Made by a program: the position numbers and the translations under genes
Shown: piece by piece, positions 38,528 to 51,160 of the stretch
Numbering within the stretch: the first letter of the stretch is position 1
How the letters are laid out: the number at the start of each line of letters is the position of its first letter
From: Tetradesmus obliquus
Taxonomy: Eukaryota; Chlorophyta; Chlorophyceae; Sphaeropleales; Scenedesmaceae
Reading direction: 5' to 3'
Assembly (NCBI GenBank): GCA_030272155.1
Contig: CP126192.1
Span: 8,652,501 to 8,716,500 of the forward strand
Length of the DNA: 64,000 nt
The notes under the pieces: generated by a model
Database searches by the model: none
What the model was told of the DNA's origin: nothing
The model's input: only the letters and a program-made list of their open reading frames with translations

Positions 38528-40071
38528 AACTTCGACAATGCTCGACGGTAAGAGCTACAAGCCCGTAGTCGAAAAGCGCACACGTGCTTTCAGCCACCCC
38601 CGAAGCAGTCAACGTACTAAAACCGGCGTTTGGATCAACTTGGATTGGTGGCGAACCGCATTTCTGATCTTGTGCAGTGAAGCAGAGTTTTGGGCTTTCG
38701 GAAGCTGAGTCCCGGAAGCTGGAAGGTCACCACCCCCGCAGATGACCTTCCGAAGGAAGATGCGAAGTTCGGTGGGAGGCTGGTGGCCATGCCAAAGTGC
38801 CTCGCGTTTGCGCGATTAGCAACAGACTATCGGCTACCAAACGTTGTCTGCGTGGTGCATTGTCTGGTGTGTAAGCTGGCAAATGCATGAGTCATGACTG
38901 GCCTTTCAAGCGCTGGCGCTGATGGATTCTGCAGGCTGCTGTTCAACAGCCAAGTCGGAAGAGGTGGCCCCCCTGTTGCAACCAGTGTTCAGGTGACGCT
39001 TTGTTGCAGGCTGAAGCATTCGGGCTGTGAACGGATCATGCAATGCAGCCGATGCATGTATGGCATCTACGTGCCCCAGCGCTCCTAGGCTTGAGCAAGT
39101 CAGGCTTGAGCTGTGGTGATGTCTGTGATGATGCAGGGGCCAGCCGCTATCTGTCTGTCAGCATAGTGTATGTTACATACAAGTACAATCAAATCAAGTG
39201 CACCTCAGGTACGCAGCCTGCGGCGTGTTGTGAGCTCACCCACTTGACCTGCTGTACAAATTCCTGCTGCACCCAACGAGCACATACAGCAAGACACAAT
39301 GCAGCCCACCAGGCATGCGGTGCCTTGCTCAGCTATGCAGTCAATGTACAGCTATTTGAAGCTGCACAGGGCTGAAAATACAAAGTACAGCACTCTGTCA
39401 GCCGCCTGTGCTGCAGGGGAAAGATGCCGTGGAATCATAGCAGTAAGACAAACATGCTGTACAGCACCAAACAGACAGGCCACAAATCAGCCTGATCTCT
39501 GTCTTCTCGTGGTTCGCACTGCTTCAAATGTTCCCCTCTAAAGACAGCAATGTACAGTCACTCTCTGATGGGAACATAATAATTCCAAAACGGTTCAGTG
39601 GCCAGCACCACTACATAGAATGGAAAAAGACTCTACTGCTGCTTGACTGTGAAGAGCCAAGGTGAATGCACAGCTGGCACCAGAACGTGCAAGATGTCTC
39701 TGCAGCTACCATGACTTGCAGGTATGGTATTCAACTCAGCAGCTGGCAGCAGTGACACTGCTGCTTCAAACAGTGGCGCTGTTAGCCAACAATTGCCATG
39801 TTCCAGCTGGTATCTGCATGATGCCATTCTAGGCAACCCTACTAAACATGTGACACAGCGCAACCTGGCAGACTTTGCTACAACAGAGTTGTGCAAGAGG
39901 ATCAGGCTGGTGAGCGAGTCACGCTCGCAGTGAACCATGATGGTATTCAGGCTGCAGCCAGGCCAAGTATCTGGGCACAGGGATCACGCTCCTGGCTGCT
40001 GTTCTCTCCTGCCGCCAAGTTGCTGCTGTGCATGTTCTCCAGAAGTGGTGCTGCAACATACATGCTACTAG
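38528..40071. other. Intergenic spacer between PANL-2 and PANL-3
   Basis: It contains PANL palindrome copy 2 at 38721-38751 and otherwise no supportable gene. The 110-codon plus frame at 39043-39375 has no recognisable features. Confidence 0.45.
38721..38751. promoter_or_regulatory. PANL upstream palindrome, copy 2
   Basis: Arms GGAAGGTCA and TGACCTTCC with a 13-nt spacer lie 194 nt upstream of the PANL-2 ATG. A conserved GG..GGCTGGTGGCC block follows at about 38775-38790, as in the other copies. Confidence 0.85.
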
Positions 40072-41635
40072 CTAGTAGCATGTCACGTTGAGCCGCTCAT
40101 CCTTGGCGATGCAGCGCTCAGGCGGTGCGCTGGGCAGGTCAGCACTGGAGGGCAGCTGCTGCTGCTTTGCCTGCAGGGCGGCACAACAGCAGAAGGCGGC
40201 AGGGAGGCAACACTTGTCAGTGTTGATGCACTGGGCAGTTGCTATCAACACTGCTGCAGCAAGCCAGCTGCTGCACTAAGCAGGTTGGGAGGCGGCTGTG
40301 AAGCCGCCAGTTTTTCTTACTGACACGTGCTGACTGCGTGTGAGCATGGAGTGGCTGCCACTAGCTAGAACTGAATGTGCATCTCATCGTGGGGTACGTT
40401 AATGCACATGTGCACACAGAGCATCTGCCAGCTGCTGATCGGATCAGCCTCATGAGGACGGTGTGCATGCCCTATTAGGCGAAGCAAAAGCAGGTACACA
40501 AACATTATCACACCTGCAGCTCCTTCTTGTGGTGCCACCACCTCCAGCAGGTGAAGGCTGCTCCTAGCAGCGCAGCCAGAAAGCCTGCAACCGATGCCAC
40601 AGCTGCGATGACTTCAACAGGCAAGCCGCGACTGCTGCTGCTGTTGCTGCTGCCGCTGCTCGCATCTGCTGCGCCTGCACTGGTCGTTGCATTGTTTGTT
40701 GCGTTGGCAGGGCTAGGGCTGGCAGTGGCTGATGGTGAGGCCACCGGTGAGGGTGAAGGGGAAGCTTCCTTGCTGGGGATGATGGGAGTTGACATGTCTG
40801 CGTAACGAGCCCATTGCATGACAGACTGCAACTTAGAACCGCAATGTGAGCTGTTCGCAGCTCGCTGGACAAGCCCACGTACGTTGAACAGGCACAACCG
40901 TGCTGAATAAGCACTAGCGCGCCAGCAGCAGTCCTTGCAGCTGCGCAGGCCAGGCTGCGGCTGCGTCAACAGTTGGCTAGCTGAATAGCTGCCGACTTAG
41001 CCTTTGAAAGTCTGCTTGCAAACCACCGCTAGCGCTGCACACTGCAGTGCGCATGTGTCATTTACAAGTCACAAGCCCTACACATCAGAAGCAGGCAAGC
41101 CTGCTTGAGCCTATGCTCTTATGTGCGTAAACCAGAGAATGACAAGGACCTGGTACTACCCGTGACGGGCCTGAGAGCTCTGTTGGTGAAAACACATTCT
41201 TATCCAACTACACATTCATATGTGTGAAGCCAAGCAGGGTGTACACTCACTTGTTGTAGGCATGTTAAATGCTGGAAAATCTACATACTGGCGCTACGCT
41301 GCTACCTTGACAGCTTTCACATCTGAATGCTGTCACACCGGAACTACTTCCATATTTTGCCCCACCCACCTGTGCGTTTGCGATATACTGTCCCGGTGAA
41401 GACGGAAGGGATATTTGCCGTCTTATACAGCTATGCGCCGGACACACCCAGACGGTTGCCTGTGATGAACGCCACACATTGATCGTCACCACTGCATGCA
41501 GCAGCAGTCGCTTCAGTGTCTCCAGCTGCAAAGCAATTGTCTTTGCCGACGCTGCAGAAATCTATGATGCCCTGGGTGTCGGAATCCATCTGCATGAGGT
41601 ATTTGGCACCTGCAGCAGCAGCCGCGGCAGCCGCA

Positions 41636-41703
<68 letters not shown>

Positions 41704-43015
41704 TCCCAGAATGCTGAGCGCACAGTATTTGTCTTGGCTTGTTTCAAGTTGCAAGGCACGTGTGGTTCACGGCAACCAAGGCACGGACACATTTTACACA
41801 TAACAAATAAACAATTCGCTCAAATACAGTCGCAGTTTGTTGAGGTGTGAAGCAGTGCCAGTGTCAGCTAGTGCAGATGCCATGGCATCGTGGTGGCTGG
41901 TAGCAGCCTGTCATCGAACCACTTACATACGTGCAGGCACTGCGGTCCTCGTCCTACCTTGGCAGTCGGGCTCGGAGGGGCGGCAATACAGCGTCACGTT
42001 ACGCCCGCTGCTGTTGAGTGCAGGGGGAACCTGGTGCTTTGCCGCCACTGACACCTTCAAGTTGCCGCAGCCGGAACTGTCCATGACAAAGCCAACACAC
42101 TCTTTACTTGCCAAGCACTTATTGGCCACTGCCTCCACGCCTCCACAATATCTGCAGTGGGGCACCTCCCGCCCTGTGCTGTCTTTGTAGAGGCGGCTTG
42201 TGCTGCCGCAGTCAAGGTCATTAAAGTTCATTGAAGTTCCTGGCAAAACCAGGAACGCTGCAGCAGCAGGCAGCCGTAGGCACGACGCAACTCATAAAAG
42301 CAGGGGGTGTTGGCATGGGGACATCAGCGTGCCCAACAGTTTGCTGCTGCCGCGCTCAGGTGCATCTCAGCAGGTGCACCTTCGGGTCAGCTGCAGAAGC
42401 ACAAAGGCCAATGCACCTTCATCTCACTGATGTATCCGGCTGCAGGTGCACTATAATTTCATTTCACTTCAACTGGCAGGTGCTGACTGCTGGCGACGAC
42501 AGCTGCGATGACAGCTGCATGTAGCCCTGACTGCAGAAATTTTCAACTTGAGTGGTGGACATGGACGACGCACTGCTAAGCAGCTGATGACAAGACACAC
42601 ATATGAAACTACAAAAAGACTTTTGCTGCAAGTGCTTACGTAGTGGTTTATCCTGCAGAAGGCGCCTGCTGCTGCCTGTGGCCATGCCACGCAGCAGTTC
42701 CTGGCCCCTGGCAGCACCAGCAGCTGCAGCAGGTGCTGCTTGTAGGCAGGCCTGCACGTGTAACACTGAACACCCTCAGCAGGCCTGGAAGCTGCACTTA
42801 GGGAGTGATTGCTTTCATACAAAAAAAGATGGAATGCCTACTTTGCGGGTAGGGTTGTGCTCGTGATGATCAACTTGATCAGCTTGAAGCTGGCAAGTGC
42901 TAGTGCGTAAAAGGCTCACCAGCTGCGCCAGCTGCAGCACGCCCAGGAGCAATACCAGCCTCAGCGGCAAACGACGACCGGCTTTGAAACTTTGGAGACA
43001 TCCCGACGCAGACAT
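40072..43015 (-). pseudogene. PANL-3, surface-protein paralogue with one in-frame TAG
   Basis: Six exons: 43015-42920, 42751-42640, 42257-41958, 41609-41370, 40797-40514 and 40170-40072. All phases agree, giving 376 codons before the terminal TAG. Parts: signal peptide (RRLPLRLVLLLGVLQLAQL), first Cys-rich PAN-like domain (DLDCG, HCRYCGG, KCLASKECVGF, CGNLK), second domain (DFCSV, NCFAAGD, ACSGDDQCVAF), SP/Ala stalk with NAT glycosylation sequons, one membrane helix, cytoplasmic WRWWHHKKELQ, then tail exon ending ERLNVTCY. A single TAG at 41431-41433 in exon 4 replaces the Tyr of GAYLYK seen in PANL-1. It may be a recent null allele, a base error or a readthrough site; without RNA data I call it a probable pseudogene. 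Confidence 0.7.
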
Positions 43016-43193
43016 CGTCTGGACAACGATCGGTAAACAGCAACCTGAAGCCTGTCATTGAAGAAATGAAGCACGCACGCCTTTCTTGTCAATTATTGCG
43101 TCTGAGCTCGAATGTTGCCAACTGAAAGCCTTGTTGATCAAGCGAGCGTATCAAGCGAATATATAGGGGCGAAGGTAATCCAGTCCCGTCAGC

Positions 43194-43236
43194 TGGAAGG
43201 TCACCACCACTGTGAAATCACGCAGCTGACCTTCCA
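43194..43236. promoter_or_regulatory. PANL upstream palindrome, copy 3
   Basis: Arms TGGAAGGTCA and TGACCTTCCA enclose a 23-nt spacer that carries about 11 extra bases relative to the other copies. It lies 179 nt upstream of the PANL-3 ATG and just outside a TATATA string. Confidence 0.82.
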
Positions 43237-43412
43237 CTGCAGTTCCACAGCTGTTCGCCGAGAGGCTGGGACCTCTTGCACGTACGTCGGAAAAACTGCG
43301 CCCTTCTCTTTTAAACATATAATGCTGAATGCTGTCTGCAGGTTGCAGTTATCGGGAGCAAATTCGAGACTGGATGAGAGCTCTCGAGCAGTGTGCACAC
43401 TGCCACACGTGT

Positions 43413-43445
43413 GGGTATATATACCCATGCTGTACGTACAGCATG
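43413..43445. promoter_or_regulatory. Two adjoining perfect palindromes
   Basis: A 14-nt palindrome GGGTATATATACCC (43413-43426) is followed by a 20-nt palindrome centred on TACGTA (43426-43445). They lie about 180 bp beyond PANL palindrome copy 3. Confidence 0.6.
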
Positions 43446-45100
43446 AGCCTGGCGTAAGCCAGTACCAACCCAACTTATCTCGTTCTGAGTGCATCATGGC
43501 TGTAAGTTGAGCGACTGCAGGCTGACACATGAGCTCTCCGAGAGTCTCGGAGACTAGTCTCAGTAAACTCAGTACTGAGTTTTAGCGGCTCAGCAACCGG
43601 CCATACGTATGTATACAATTGTATACAGTTGTATACAACACACTGAATGATTACACTGAAGCAACCACACAAGCCAGCTTCTTACTGCTGAATGCAGCCA
43701 GCCAGTAGCCGAAAGCTGTCGTGCGCAGTCACCGGCACGGCTTGTTGCATCAAACATCCCCACGACATGTGCACCAGCAGGTCCGATTGCCAAGAAAAAC
43801 AACATTTAAAGATGGGTGAGTTGGTTTTCAGATGTGTTATGATGACGGAGAAACAGTTGTTTGAGCACAACACTGCATGCAGCGCATCCAGCTGAACGAC
43901 CTCCACTGATTTGTTGTATCACATGTTGTCCCATGTTGTCCCATTTGTCCCATAGCTAATCTACAGATTCTAGACACTAGACACTGGACATTACATTACT
44001 AGACACTAGACACTAGACACCATTGAAGTTATGAGATTGCATGCCATATTACCAAAGTAGCACTGTCAATTTCATTTAAACAAAACATGCATGCTGCGGT
44101 CAGTGCTCAAAGCTTCAACTTGCTACGGCTGAAGCTGCAGCTTCACCAGCTGGTCACCAGTACGTCAAACCTCCACTAAGAGCAGCATGACGGCAGCGTT
44201 TTTTTGCGCTTGCGAAAGGCATCCAGCGTACATAGTTAGTGGTACACTTTTCAACACGACTTATGTAGCCAGCGCCACTGTTAATGCCCCCAGGACGGTG
44301 GGCTAGAGGCTGCCATGTACACGCTGCCCTCAGAAACTTCGGTGCACTGGGCAGCAGCAGCCATTGAGGCTCACAGTACGGATGCAGGAATCAGCCTCTG
44401 TCTGTACCAAGACGCGGTGTATCCTACTATACACCATATATGTTACCTGCATTACCTGCACGTACTTTCAACTTGAATGTACGTGATACACAGAAAATGA
44501 GCTGTGGAATCATCATCTTGAAAACAAAATCAAACAGACCGGCCACAAGCACGATTACTTTTCTTGTGGTACACACTGTTTCAACTGGTCTGCACCATAC
44601 ACAACACTGATCCACAGTTGACCAACAATAGTTCCTGGGAACATCTCATTGCGGGATCATCAGTAGCCAGCAGCGATGCATACAATGTGTGTGCAAGTCA
44701 GGCCTCAGTTTGCAGGGCTTGCAGGGGACATCTTCGATTCAGCTGCAGTGTGCTGGCAGTATCAACCCCACTGATTGCTTTGAGTTAACGATAGCTACGT
44801 GATGTGCACATCATCTTCCATAATGATTCCTGCTGGTGGTCAGCCTATCTTCAGTCTGAAGGCGGCCCTATTGAGTTTGTAACAACCACCGCAACTCGCA
44901 AACTATGTTGCAACTGAGTGCCGTTAGCGCAGCAGGCTGTGCAAAACTCGCTAGCAATGACTCAACCTTGATGAAGATCAGATGGCGGCCAGGCCTGGTA
45001 TCTGGACACAGAGATCACACGCCCGGCTGCTGTTCTCTGCTGCCACCAAGTTGCTTCTGTACATTTTTTGCTAGACAGTGATAATGATGCAGCAAACACG

Positions 45101-47723
45101 CTAATAGCACGTCACGTTGAGCCGCTCATCCCTGGCGATGCAGCGCCCAGGTGGTGCACTGGCCAGCGCTTCAGAAGTGGGCAGGTGCTGCTGCTTTTCC
45201 TGCACGGCCGCACACACAACAAACAGGTGGAACAGCAGGGCGATAGCACAGCGTCAGAATGTGCCCAAGGCAGCCGTTGCAGTTTTGTAAGCATTGCGGC
45301 AAGTTGAGCTCGACGCTGGGTATGAAGCCAGTGGAAATGATGGAGCTGCAGCACTCCATCTGCAAACAAGGTGGAGCTCAGCAGCGCCACAGAAGAGTCA
45401 TGTTCCTATACTGACACGTGCTGACTGCTCGTGAGCATAAAGCGGCTGCCACTGGCTAGCACTGACTGTGCAGCATCTCATCTGGATCTGTCGTTGCTCG
45501 TGTGTACATAGAATAGCTGAGGACTGTGAAGCAACAACATGTACACAAACATTATCACACCTGCAGCTCCTTCTTGTGGTGCCACCACCTCCAGCAGGTG
45601 AATGCTGCTCCTAGCAGCGCAGCCAGAAAGCCAGCTGCACCCGACACCATACCCACAATGACGCCAATGGACAAGCCGCGGCTGCTGCTGCTGCCAGCAT
45701 CTGCCGCTACTCCACTGGTTGCTGCATTGGTGGTTGTTGTGTTGGCAGGGCTGGGGCTGGTGGGGGCTGGTGATGCTGCTGGTGAGGGTGGTGGGCTGGC
45801 AGTGCTTGACGGTGAGGGCGCTTGTGAAGGTGAAGAAGACGCAGGTGGGTCAATCCCTGTGTTATTTGTGCCAAGTGCGCTGGTCTTCGACCCCGTGGTG
45901 CCTGCATACGACAGTAGTGGATGCTTTGAAATTAAGTAAGCCGGTGTTGTGCACGTTGAACACACTTATGGCTGGTAGCAGTCCTGGCAGCTGCGCAGCA
46001 TGCTCTGGCAGGGGTTGCGGCTGTATCAACGGGCTTGCTGAATCGGCAGGGCATGTGCAGCCGGCGTGAGCAGCCCTTATGACATGATGCAGCTGCCTCA
46101 GCAGGTGCCATGCATTTCACGTAGCACTGCGGACAGTGACATGCCGGAGTCTCTTGAGCTGGCAGGCCAAGCTAGCCTGTTCACCTGTGATTCTCCGATA
46201 CAGCGACGTCTCGGAGTTGGCTATTTGAGGGCCACGTGCGGTCTTGAGGTACGCACCAAACACATGTGCGCCAAACTCATCCTGGCGACTGCCTGTGACA
46301 AAAGCCTTGCAACCTTCTTTGGCTTGGCATGCAGCAGCAGCATCGTTGAGGCTTCCAGGCTTGAAGCAGAATGTCATTTCCTTGCCGTTTTCTTTGTAGT
46401 TGCAGCTGTAGTCACCAATGTCCTGCACGTCAGTCTTTGCCTGGAAGTCATATGTTGGACCTGCAGTAGCTTGAGCAGCAGCTGCAGCAGCAAGACAAAG
46501 TGTGCAGGACTCCGCAATCAGGAATATTGTTGGGCCAACGATCAAGCGTTGAAGCAGGTTCACAGCAGGCAGTGCTGGATGAGGAGTGTTCCGTTGGCTG
46601 CGCCGCTCACAGTGTGAGGCGCTTTCAACGCCAGTATGTGTAGTTGTCACAGCATAGTGCACAGCTGTGCAAGCACTGCAGTGAAAGGCTCACCTAGGCA
46701 GTCTGGGTCTGCCGCCTTGCAGAAGAGCGTCTCTGGCTCGCTGTCTTCAGTCTTTGCCACTGATGTCTTCAGGTAACCACATTCAGTCTTCCCTTTGTCA
46801 GTCTCCATGACAAATCCAACGCATGATTCGTGGTTGTTGCACTCGTCTGCCACATTCTCTGCGCCGTCACAGTACTTGCAGAAGTGCACCTTCTGCCTGG
46901 ACTCTGGATCAGTGAATGTGCTATTTGGCTGGCCGCAGTCAATGTCATTCAATCTGACTTTGGTACGTGGGATCACCAGGTACTCTGCAGCAGCAGTCAT
47001 CAGCAAGGACAGCACTGTTATTTCAGCAGCACAGAGGTATGTGCAGAAGGGGCTGGAGCCTACCTAGCGAGTGGCTCAGCAGTGCTGCAGCGCTTAGGTG
47101 CATCCCTGCAGGGCAACTGTGCTTAGGCTGATCAGCCCATGAGCAGCAGTCCACAGGGTATGTATATTCACAGCCATTTTCCATGGTAAGCCTCGCCCTT
47201 GTTTGCTGCGCTTGCACTGTGCTGCGTGCGCTTTTCATCTTGAAAACTTGAACTGGCAGGCGATGGGCTGCTCGGCCAGTGGCAACCAGGGCGACAGCTG
47301 TGGTAGCGCATGCCTGAGTAACAAACGTGAAAGCAGCAGATTGCCTTGATTCAGACATTGCTGCAGCAGCTAGCGCAGGGCGTTTACCTGCTGTTGCTTG
47401 TTGCAGCTGGCGTCTGCTGCTGCCCACCGGCAGCAGTTCATGCCTGCTGGCAGCAACCACAGCTGGTGCTGCTTGAAGGCAGGCCTGCAGGTTGCACACT
47501 CAACGCGTCAGCAGGCGAGACGGCTGAACTGCGAATTAAATGTTGCCCATTTATCAACAGTCCGGGCTGCCTATAGACTGCTCGCAGCTACTTCACGCAG
47601 CAAAGGGGGCTACGCAAGGCTGCCAGACAGGCTCACCAGCTGCAGCACCCCTAGAAGCAACAACGATCTCCACGGAAATTTGCGGCTTGAACAAAGGCCT
47701 CTGGCATCAGTGAAGTTGGCCAT
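45101..47723 (-). CDS. PANL-4, intact membrane protein with two PAN/apple-like domains
   Basis: Exons 47723-47637, 47484-47388, 46984-46694, 46460-46185, 45901-45561 and 45199-45101 give 396 residues, with donors and acceptors in phase. Residues 1-29 form a signal peptide (RSLLLLGVLQL). Residues 63-159 hold Cys-rich domain 1 (DIDCG, FCKYCDG, DECNNHESCVGF, ECGYLK, LFC). Residues 160-251 hold domain 2 (YSCNY, FCFKPG, ACQAKEGCKAF, GAYLK). The C-x4-C-x-(A/G)F plus YLK pattern is like PAN/apple modules, which bind protein or sugar; this assignment is an inference. A Pro/Ser stalk (PSPSSTASPPPSP) leads to one helix (about 328-351), then WRWWHHKKELQ and a tail exon ending RCIARDERLNVTCY. It is the best full-length member of the family and is probably an exposed cell-surface receptor or adhesin with a cytoplasmic tail. 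Confidence 0.8.
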
Positions 47724-47923
47724 TGTCCCGACGCTGCTCGTTGGTAGGAACTGGAATAACTCTTGTTGAAGAGTATTGAAGGGAGGATGCAATCGTGCCT
47801 CTGGCAGGTAAATCAGCAGTTACGTTGTATGTAAATCGATGTGTGAATCCTTATCGCGTGGCAGTGCAATGTCACTTTATCAACTCACGATCGATGGTGC
47901 GAAGAAGCTCAGTCCTGTTAGCT

Positions 47924-47953
47924 GGAAGGTCACCACCCTCGCAGGTGACCTTC
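47924..47953. promoter_or_regulatory. PANL upstream palindrome, copy 4
   Basis: Arms GAAGGTCA (47925-47932) and TGACCTTC (47946-47953) with a 13-nt spacer lie 201 nt upstream of the PANL-4 ATG. The GGGAGGTTGGTGGCC block follows. Confidence 0.83.
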
Positions 47954-48659
47954 ACCGGGAGGTTGGTGGCCACCTGCACTTACGTCGAGATCGTGGTGTA
48001 GCGACCAGTTAGATGAACCGAAGTTTTGAAAAATAATGCCAACCGCCAGATGCAGGGTCTTGAGGCCCAGTGGTGATTGCCTCACTCTCGCAGCTGTTAC
48101 ACCTACTAGGGACAGCAGCACTGCCGCACATGCGTCACATAAAGTGACTGACGTGAGCCAGTCACAGCACACCAGGAAGTGCGAGCTGCACAACACGCCC
48201 TGAGGTGTGGCTGATCAAGTTCTGCGTTGCTGTTAGGACACAAAAGGCTTCAGAGAAGCAGCCTTGCTGGTCCCAGGCTCCGGAGCCTGTGGGATCCCGC
48301 ACACTGTGTGCGCCGCGGCCGCGCCACCGTGTGACAGTGACTGTGCCGCTGGTCTCGGAAGCATGCCATGGCAATGCCATGGCAATGCGCAATGGCTGCT
48401 GTGGCTGCTGACGATGGCAGACAAAGAGGATCGCTAGCAATCGCTGAGACATGGCAATATTGCCATGATTAATCAAGTGAATTCGTGGCCTGGAAGTAAT
48501 CATGTGTTACATGATCAGCTAGTCTTGCAACACGGCTAAACACGTGTGGGCACGCACACAGCAACCAATAATGCAGCTGGTTGTCCATAACAGTAAGGCG
48601 CTTACTGGCAGTGCTGCAACTTGCTTGAAGCGCTCAGCACATGTGTTGTACAACGCTGG

Positions 48660-50100
48660 CATACACTGTCGCCATCGTGACCCACCAACGTGCCACCTCA
48701 GCTGCTGACACTGCCTTCTCAGCATGCCCGGCAATGCCCAGCACACTAAACAACTGCTGCATGCAGGCCTTTATTAATTAGCAATCGCCTGGGTCAAGGG
48801 CTCCAGACCCAGTTGTCACACGTTACTTGGCCAGCTGCTACGCCTCTGGTTCGCACTGGAATACCCAGTGTGCCGGCGTGTGCGTTCAATGGCATGCAAC
48901 TTTCCAGAAACATTACGGTGCAAGAAGCACCACAACCGTTTACTATCACTCTCGGGGGCCAACACACCCCAACAATCTGCCAGCTAGACACCCAGTCCTG
49001 TCCTTTGACATTCACTGCCGCACCTGTTCAAAAATGGCAGACTTTACGTAAGCCAAGCATGCCAGAATTCTGGCAGCTTCGAAGCTGCTCGGCACAACAC
49101 GTACACAAAGCGTGCAGCTGCTGCACCATGACCTTCCGCTTGTAGGCAGCGCAGTTTGCATGGGCTGTGCCGCAACATGCACCCCAGCCTGCACCATCTG
49201 GCACTGCAACCAACCCCTGCGCTTACCACACCTATCAAACCTATGGTACAGCTAATAGTCTGCAGAAATGCATGTGCTGATTTGGGCTACATGACACCCG
49301 CCGTACACGCTGCAGCCATCACAATGTGGGGTCTAGGAACCCAACAGGCCCTCAGCAGTTGTGGTGCAGTACTGCATCCCAGTCAGCACTGCCACTGGCA
49401 GCAGCAGAACTTCTGCTGCGCTACCACTGGCTGCATGTGTGACACACACCATCCCAATGCATGTGCCTCATGAAGCCTCGTGTGTAGCGCCAACGTCATG
49501 CAGCTTCAGACTTGCAAGCTGAGCAATGGACTGAATGCAGCGTGGCCAGGTGTTGCAGTAGCACCCAAAACATGCCAGGAAGGCGGTGAGTACGCGTGGC
49601 ATGCTTGCGCGATGTTACCAACCACATAGCCTATGGTGCCACAACACCAACAGAGCTGCCACAACGGTGACTGCCACTCAATTTTTTGCAATCACAGCAC
49701 TGCAGCACCGCAACTACATCCACGTGCTGCATCTTGCATGTCAGTGCAAGACTACTGTTCTACAGTGACTGTATGCATGCACAGTATGGTTGAGCGATAC
49801 AAACTTGACTGCTGTGCTGACTCTTGCACTACATGGCAAGGTCAACCGCAATGTGGTGTTCATGCATTCCCTGGACCCGCAAGCAGAGTAACAACGCTAC
49901 ACCGGTAAGCTTACTTACCCAGAAATCAAACGCCCTACAAGGCCCCAGTCATCGCCCCACAGCCTACGACCACACACTGCACAATCCCACTACGCCCAGA
50001 AGCACATTTTACGGTGCTGCCACACTGGTTGCTGCAAAGACAAGCAGGCATCATCGCCACTGACGCCACATTCGTGCCAGTCTGGCAGCATGCTTCTCAT
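48660..50100. repeat. Diverged segmental duplication, copy 1
   Basis: Collinear blocks match 54380-55750: for example GCCACCTCAGCTGCTGA at the start, then a CACTGGAATACC string, then a TGTGGTGTTCA block with CACTGGACCC-like sequence. Both copies lie upstream of a PANL gene. No frame is conserved between them, so the duplicated DNA is probably noncoding. Confidence 0.7.
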
Positions 50101-51160
50101 GAATCTCATGTATCAGCACATCTTCAACATCAGCATCGTCTGAGGATTACCAGACCAGGACCTTATTATGGACTGAGCACTGTGTACCCTCTACATGATG
50201 ATTTTGTGGTCAACTGGCAGTCGCCAGCAGAGGGATGGAGAAGGTCCACCGTCGCCAGCAGAGGGATGGAGAAGGACTCACTGAGTTGTTGCAAGCCTGG
50301 ACTACTAGGGTCTCCAGGAAGCTCCAGCAAGCGTGGGCAGCATGAAGATCCAGCAGGCACTACCTTCTTGCTTTTGCATGTGCATCCCTTCTTTGTCGCT
50401 GTGAACCAACATGCAGATGATATGCTGATTTGAGCCATAACACAAAGGTGCACATCTGCACCATATCAGGAGCGTTGTTATTGCCACAAGACGGTCTAGC
50501 CTAGCAAGCCTGGGCCTAGCTCGCCTGCAGTGAGTCACCAATTCACAGAAACTGACATCCCTGCTGTAGGTGCACGGACTACTCAGTAGCGCTGTTGTGT
50601 CTTGATGACAAGCCGCTGCCGTCAAACAAGCTTGTTTTTTGCTTAAGGTGCCGATAGCATGTCACATCCGGTTGTTGCCCACTGCGACGTTGCCTCCGAC
50701 ATATGAGTTGACCAAATAAGCAGTGGAGGGCAACTGCTGAAGCCCGTTTGCCTATGTGACAAATAAGCACAGCAGCAGGAATTATGGCAGGGCAAAAACA
50801 CACGTCCGTACTGTGCATCAGCATTCGCGCAGCCTGGTTGTGGCCTGTGCAGGTGCTGTGACCTCAGCGCTGGCAGCTTGTTTTGTTGGCATGCTAGAGG
50901 CTTTCAACCTTTCATTATACGTAAAGCATGGGTAACTCTGAGTACATACACATAAACTGGATGTCACCAATTCGTGCTGCAGTTGCGCAGAGAGTGGATC
51001 CTGGAACCAGCTGCACATGCGAACAAGAAGGGCTACACCAAGACTGTGTGACTGACGAGCTAGGCTGACCTATGCCTATCCACTGCCACTGCCGAAGTAT
51101 CAATGGCACAGAAGGTGGTTGTATGCTGTCTTCGCGTCATCAAGCAAGCATGTTCAAGGG

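Larger units (their letters stand above)
43016..45100. other. Spacer upstream of PANL-3, rich in small palindromes
   Basis: Contains PANL palindrome copy 3, a TATATA string at about 43159-43166 on the promoter side, perfect palindromes at 43413-43445, short ones in 43540-43640, and small CTAGACACT tandem repeats at about 43968-44020. Short frames (up to 132 codons) show no domain, so no gene is called. Confidence 0.5.
47724..51160. other. Spacer upstream of PANL-4 with a segmental duplicate
   Basis: Holds PANL palindrome copy 4 (47924-47953) and copy 1 of a segmental duplication (about 48660-50100). Short frames show no domain. A weak candidate tail exon for PANL-5 (sequence resembling KQAASAEVTAPAQ, near 50825-50890, minus) has no acceptor in phase, so it is not called. 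Confidence 0.45.

Noticed and set aside
33692..41433. Reassigned or recoded TAG codons in PANL genes
   Set aside because: TAG is the natural terminal stop in PANL-1, 3 and 4, so reassignment is unlikely. Mutation or base error explains the internal ones.
50818..51018. Tail exon of PANL-5
   Set aside because: There is weak similarity to the other tail exons, but no AG acceptor in phase 0 and the conserved ERxNVxC ending is missing.
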